Positions 55,115 to 58,980 of a DNA stretch of 58,980 bases are shown here, one piece after another. Position 1 is the first letter of the stretch. Each line of letters opens with the position of its first letter. Where the stretch lies: the NCBI RefSeq assembly GCF_004000785.1, contig NZ_BILX01000040.1:1-58980 (forward strand). The letters are read 5' to 3'. The translations under genes and the position numbers were made by a program. The notes below the pieces were generated by a model. It made no database searches and was not told the DNA's origin. It saw only the letters and a program-made list of their open reading frames with translations. The stretch is from Paenibacillus ehimensis NBRC 15659 (lineage in GTDB: Bacteria > Bacillota > Bacilli > Paenibacillales > NBRC-103111).

Positions 55115-56296
55115 TCAATCAGACCGGTCTCGTTGAGATTCGCTTTGCCGGGGCTGCGGAACAAGGTCCAAATGTCTGGTACCGGCTTTAGGAGCCGCTT
55201 TTTGTTGGAGCAGATGGAGAGCGAATTCGATAGGCCGGCGAATCGCCTTGCGGTATGTCTGCAGATCTCCGGTTAATCGGAATACGTCGCGCGAAGGCTT
55301 CGGATTGACCTCCAGCAGCCAAACATGCCCCGACGGATCGACCGCCAGATCGATGCCGGCTTCGCAATACGTGCCGAACTTGGTTTCGAGATGCTGTGCG
55401 ACACGAAGCCCGAGGGTATATGCCGTTTCCTTGATGGTTTTTACTCTCTCTTCCGTCCCGAAGCGGCTTTTGAGCAGCGTTTCCATCGATATCGCCTTCC
55501 CGCCGCCGTGCAGATTGGAAGTGACGGAAAAAGGGGGGCCGATACGCCCGGCGCATCCGGTTACCTGCCACTTCCCTTGGCCGTCTTTTTGCACCAGCAT
55601 CCGGAAGTCGTGCACCCGGCCATCCTTCAGCTCAAGCGGAATGCCCTGCTGCACGATATATTTGCTCTGCAGCCCCCAGCCGGCAAGCCGCACCGGAATT
55701 TGCGCTGCGGTCACCTTGGTCGCAGGCAAAATGCGGCGCTCCGCATCCCTTCCCTGCATGAGATAACTACGGCTTCCCCGCAGCCGCTGCAAGCGGACGA
55801 TCCCGCGCCCCCCCGTGCCGCTTTTCGGTTTCATGTACACGACCGGGTGCTTCTTCAGGAACTGCTCGAGCTGCTTCCGGCTTCTGTAATGAACGGTGGA
55901 AGGCAGGTGCGGAGCGATATTTTCATTTTCCGAAAGCAGGCGGTAAACAATCCATTTGTTGGCCAGCGGCCGGCTCAGGTAGCGGAGCTTGGTATATTTT
56001 TGCCGGAAGCGCGTGATCTTGCGATAATTGTCCGCCCCGTGATAGCGGCAACGGTCATAGACGATCGGCGGAAAGCCGACCCACCTGCGGGTCCATGAGC
56101 GGGTTGCTTTGTTATACGAGAGCGCGTGGATCCGCATTCGGTTGTCATCCACATCGTCCGGGGTGAATATGAACACATCCACCCCGAGCTTTTGTCCGAA
56201 AATGCTCAGCTTGCGGTAAAACGAAAGCTCTTCCAGCTTCCGTCCCGGCATATACATCGCCAGCACGCCAAGTTTTGTACTCAAGATGGAGCTCAC
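55115..56296 (-). CDS. YheC/YheD family ATP-grasp protein, third of the operon
   Basis: An ATP-grasp-like protein of 393 residues of the YheC/YheD family, in Bacillus linked to the spore coat. GVLAMYMPGRKLEELSFYRK marks the start, HPVVYMKPKSGTGGRGI the ATP-binding loop, and YCEAGIDLAVDPSGHVWLLE with VNPKPSRD the metal-binding end. It is transcribed after two relatives. The start may be GTG 56296 or the nearby TTG 56284, which lies 7 bases after AGGTGAG. The reaction catalysed by the family is not known to me. Confidence 0.85.
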   Translation of the reverse strand: MSSILSTKLGVLAMYMPGRKLEELSFYRKLSIFGQKLGVDVFIFTPDDVDDNRMRIHALSYNKATRSWTRRWVGFPPIVYDRCRYHGADNYRKITRFRQKYTKLRYLSRPLANKWIVYRLLSENENIAPHLPSTVHYRSRKQLEQFLKKHPVVYMKPKSGTGGRGIVRLQRLRGSRSYLMQGRDAERRILPATKVTAAQIPVRLAGWGLQSKYIVQQGIPLELKDGRVHDFRMLVQKDGQGKWQVTGCAGRIGPPFSVTSNLHGGGKAISMETLLKSRFGTEERVKTIKETAYTLGLRVAQHLETKFGTYCEAGIDLAVDPSGHVWLLEVNPKPSRDVFRLTGDLQTYRKAIRRPIEFALHLLQQKAAPKAGTRHLDLVPQPRQSESQRDRSD

Positions 56297-56309
56297 CTGC
56301 CTATCTTTC

Positions 56310-57503
56310 TTATTTATCGCGCTCGGCGTTGGTTTGAGCCAGAAGGGGAAAGGGCGCCGTTTTTTTGAGAGGGCGTTTCGGTTTGCGCTTGGCCAAATAG
56401 ATGGAGTACAGGATCAGATTTTCGAGCGATTTTTTGCGGATCGGCGGCTCGTCGAATTTCATCGGCTTGGAGTTTGCCTCGAAAAACCAAATATGCCCTT
56501 CTTGATCGACGCCGAGGTCCATGGACATCTCGCCTAACATATGACCGCTGGACTTTTCGATCTGTTTCGCGATGGTGAGCGCCGCTTTTTTGGCGCGGGC
56601 GATGATGCGTCTGCTGCCGGGCCCGCCGAAGGAGTAGGTAAGCAGCTTGGCGGGATCGTCAATGGAGCCGCCCCGTGGAACGTGGGTCGTGATGCTGAGC
56701 TTTCCGGCCAGTCTGGCGCCGATCCCCGCGACGCTCCACAGGCCCTTGCCGTTCTTTTGCACGAGCACCCGCAGATCGAACGGACGCTGCTTATAGCTGG
56801 AGAGGGGAATTCCTTGTTGGATGATGTAGTCCTTACCTCCGATCAGTTCCTGTACTTCCGACCATAGCCGGGAGACGTTCGGGTAACGGGAGATATGGCT
56901 TCTCGTTTTTTCCTGAATGCTCAGCTCGAATATTTTGGACTTCGTATCGAGAAGGCTTCGGCTTACTTTCATGATACCCTTGCCGGCTTTGCCGCGAATC
57001 GGTTTGAGGTACAGAAACGGATACTCGGCCAGCAGCTTGTCGAGCTCCTCGCCGGAGGAGAGGCGCTTCGTGGCGGGAATGTAGTTCTGCGTCTTTTTGG
57101 CGTGATTGAGCCATTCGAACAAGGTCCATTTATTAAAGAAGGACGGGTTGAAAAAACGGATCCCTCTCTGCCGCATGCAGGCTTGAATCACCTGCTGCAC
57201 CTCGGGGAGCAGCTCGAATTTGCGGTAAGGAATCCGGTTATAAATGACGTGGGGGGCGGGAAACACCCCTTTTTTCCACGTTTTGTCGGCGGCGTTGTAG
57301 GTGTAGCCGACGGCTTTGCGTCCGGACAGCTTGAAATCGGTCGTCGTCATCACGTAGACGAGAACGCCGTGCTCAGCCCCGGTGCGTATCAGGTCGATAA
57401 AATTTTCTTGATTCCCGCGAAAAATTCGCGTTTCATCCGAGTGAGTAAGAATGGCCAGCGTCGGATTTTCGCGCTTGGACGATGCGTTGGTGTTGGTCTC
57501 CAC
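56310..57503 (-). CDS. YheC/YheD family ATP-grasp protein, second of the operon
   Basis: A protein of 397 residues related to both neighbours. The ATP-grasp core is visible: PFLYLKPIRGKAGKGIMKV, YIIQQGIPLSSYKQRPFDLR and MSMDLGVDQEGHIWFFEANS with KPMKFDEPPIR. It starts with GTG at 57503, directly after the stop of the first gene, with AGGAGGGA 9 bases upstream, so the genes are tightly coupled. Likely spore-associated by family. Confidence 0.85.
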   Translation of the reverse strand: METNTNASSKRENPTLAILTHSDETRIFRGNQENFIDLIRTGAEHGVLVYVMTTTDFKLSGRKAVGYTYNAADKTWKKGVFPAPHVIYNRIPYRKFELLPEVQQVIQACMRQRGIRFFNPSFFNKWTLFEWLNHAKKTQNYIPATKRLSSGEELDKLLAEYPFLYLKPIRGKAGKGIMKVSRSLLDTKSKIFELSIQEKTRSHISRYPNVSRLWSEVQELIGGKDYIIQQGIPLSSYKQRPFDLRVLVQKNGKGLWSVAGIGARLAGKLSITTHVPRGGSIDDPAKLLTYSFGGPGSRRIIARAKKAALTIAKQIEKSSGHMLGEMSMDLGVDQEGHIWFFEANSKPMKFDEPPIRKKSLENLILYSIYLAKRKPKRPLKKTAPFPLLAQTNAERDK

Positions 57504-58871
57504 TCAGGAATCCCTCCTTGACCGAAATCGGCTCAAGTAGAGGCAGTAGTCATAGATGTTTTGCAGCGAGGCTCTTCCTTGTTCCTTCAGCGCCGGATGC
57601 TTGAAAATGGACCGCCCCGGCTTGGAATTCGCCTCGAACATCCAGAGGCGTTCGCTTTGGTCGATCCCGATATCGAAGCCGAGCTCGCCTAAGGTATGAC
57701 GGTAATTCCGCTCGATGTCCTCCGCCAGCTTGACGGCGGTTTCCTTGGCACTTGCCAGCACCGCATCCGCCCGGCTGCCGAAAATTTGACGGAGCACCTG
57801 TTCGGGGGTCATGAGCTGTCCGCCGGTGCGCACATGGGTCGTGACGCTGCCTTTGCCCGCTTTCTTGGCCCCGATGGCGGCAACGACCCATTGGTTGGCG
57901 TTGTTCTTGGTCATATGGAAGCGGAAATCGATGGGACAGCTGTCGAGTTCGATCAAACGAATCCCCTGCTGGGCAACGTAGTTGTTCAGCCTTCCGCTCT
58001 GCCGGTTGAGCAGCGCCATGAGGGCATCGAAGCGGCTGAACCGCAGAAGCACGTTGCGCCCTCCGCGCCGGAAGCGGACATAGTAGCCGCGTTTCGGATT
58101 GTACGTCAGGCGGAAAATGCCGATGCCGAGGCTGCCGCCGGTCGGTTTCAAATAGATGAATTTGTGTTTCTCCAGCATTTCCTTAATTTGCGAAGAGGTG
58201 GGGTTGATCCGGGACTCGGGAACGTAACGGGAAGCTTCGGTGCCTTCCAGCAAATTGTAGACATCCCATTTGTCGAAAAAAGTCCAGTTGAACAGCGGAA
58301 TCCCTCTGCGAATAAACCGCTGTTTGAAAGCGTTCATCGACTCGAGCCGCTCCGCTTTCCGGCTGGGCAGCCGGTTGTAGACGACATCGGGCAGCGGCAT
58401 CGTCTTGCGTACCCAGCCGCCTTCACCGCGCGGGAGAATGGCGGTGACGGTTGCTTGAGACCAATTGACGCTTTGGGGGGAAAAGCCGTAGTAGAATGCT
58501 TTGTCGGAGCCGGCGCGCATAAATTGCCGGATAAACTCCGTCCGATTGCCGAACGGCGTGCTGTTCCCTCCCGTAATGCTGGTCAAGATCCCGATTAGCG
58601 GGCCGATGCGGATATCTTTGCCGTTGCTGCACGTGATCATGCTGGTGCCGGCCCGGGGAATGCGAAGCTGCGTGTAAAGGAATGACGGCACATACAGATG
58701 GTTGCCGCTCTTTTTCAGCAGCTTCAAACTTGCGTATACGCTTTTGCCGCCGAGGTGCAGATGTATGTTTCGTGTTTTGGATACTTTAAGCGCCCGCGCC
58801 AATTCGCCGGAGAGGTAGACGACCCGCTCCTGACGCTGGGTGACATGAATCGTGCAAGTTGTCAAGCTCAT
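57504..58871 (-). CDS. YheC/YheD family ATP-grasp protein, first of the operon
   Basis: A protein of 455 residues. An N-terminal extension of about 90 residues (ALKVSKTRNIHLHLGGK) precedes the YheC/D ATP-grasp part: KFIYLKPTGGSLGIGIFRL, YVAQQGIRLIELDSCPIDFR and LGFDIGIDQSERLWMFEANS with KPGRSIF. AGGAGG lies 7 bases before the ATG. The operon leader begins in the 41-bp hairpin repeats, the first of which starts only 15 bases from the start codon. Confidence 0.88.
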   Translation of the reverse strand: MSLTTCTIHVTQRQERVVYLSGELARALKVSKTRNIHLHLGGKSVYASLKLLKKSGNHLYVPSFLYTQLRIPRAGTSMITCSNGKDIRIGPLIGILTSITGGNSTPFGNRTEFIRQFMRAGSDKAFYYGFSPQSVNWSQATVTAILPRGEGGWVRKTMPLPDVVYNRLPSRKAERLESMNAFKQRFIRRGIPLFNWTFFDKWDVYNLLEGTEASRYVPESRINPTSSQIKEMLEKHKFIYLKPTGGSLGIGIFRLTYNPKRGYYVRFRRGGRNVLLRFSRFDALMALLNRQSGRLNNYVAQQGIRLIELDSCPIDFRFHMTKNNANQWVVAAIGAKKAGKGSVTTHVRTGGQLMTPEQVLRQIFGSRADAVLASAKETAVKLAEDIERNYRHTLGELGFDIGIDQSERLWMFEANSKPGRSIFKHPALKEQGRASLQNIYDYCLYLSRFRSRRDS

Positions 58872-58885
58872 GTTGAACCTCCTAA

Positions 58886-58980
58886 GAGTTTTGCCGAAGG
58901 CAAAACTTTCTTCGAAAGCGTAGGCTGAGTTTTGCCGAAGGCAAAACTTTCTTCGAAAGCGTAGGCTGAGTTTTGCCGAA
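58886..58980. repeat. Tandem array of 41-bp hairpin units (continues past the window)
   Basis: Two full units (58886-58926 and 58927-58967) and 13 bases of a third are present, identical over their length. Each unit holds GTTTTGCC-GAA-GGCAAAAC, a perfect 8-bp hairpin, and CTTTC-TTC-GAAAG, a 5-bp hairpin, then GCGTAGGCTGA. The copies are direct repeats without unique spacers, so it is not a CRISPR array. It lies immediately upstream of the YheC/D operon. Confidence 0.85.

Noticed and set aside
58886..58980. CRISPR array
   Set aside because: Units are contiguous direct repeats with no unique spacers, and no cas genes are present.

Overview
The window looks like a chromosomal segment of a spore-forming Bacillales bacterium, most likely Paenibacillus or a close relative such as Cohnella. 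The evidence is a spore coat operon (cotJA-cotJB-cotJC), ytvI, three YheC/YheD spore-associated genes in a row, the Gram-positive SUF order sufC-D-S-U-B, YesM/YesN-type two-component genes beside a CUT1 sugar transporter, strong AGGAGG-type ribosome sites and lipobox lipoproteins. No rRNA, tRNA, CRISPR array, transposase or prophage was seen.

Left third (1-31 kb), carbohydrate uptake and catabolism. Two paralogous sugar-binding lipoproteins on the minus strand (the first cut by the window edge) flank a decayed cytochrome P450 gene. A secreted beta-helix protein follows with a perfect catabolite-response element (cre) at its promoter, then a multidrug-type ABC exporter. The operon at 7.4-12.4 kb encodes an IclR regulator, two short-chain dehydrogenases, a fumarylacetoacetase-family hydrolase and a split UxaA-type sugar-acid dehydratase; together these fit a non-phosphorylating route from a sugar acid to pyruvate plus a second product. 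Next come a PilZ-like protein, nagA-nagB with an RpiR regulator for amino-sugar use, a large secreted RCC1-repeat protein, and a two-component system with an ABC sugar importer whose binding-protein gene has a near-perfect cre. mtnA and mtnK (methionine salvage) and three small or uncharacterised genes follow.

Middle (30-46 kb), Fe-S clusters, redox and molybdopterin. A SUF operon lies behind a Fur-like operator. A Crp/Fnr regulator precedes a peroxiredoxin-like gene and a HEAT-repeat gene. Then come an NlpC/P60 lipoprotein, an HD-GYP phosphodiesterase, a MoeB-type E1 enzyme with a MoaD-MoaE fusion protein (molybdopterin synthase), a small uncharacterised protein, a cytosolic 5'-nucleotidase-family enzyme, uppP and a second HD-GYP protein.

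Right part (46-59 kb), envelope and sporulation. An HxlR regulator, the radical-SAM gene yfkAB, a CNNM/CBS protein, ytvI, a YitT protein, an NlpC/P60 hydrolase, cotJABC, a broken HNH-nuclease-like gene, an HAD phosphatase and three YheC/YheD genes. The window ends inside a tandem array of 41-bp units, each able to form two hairpins, immediately upstream of the YheC/D operon.

The points most worth following are the split-UxaA catabolic operon, the 41-bp hairpin array, the MoaD-MoaE fusion with its buried Gly-Gly, and the cre and Fur-like operators. All motif matches were read by eye.
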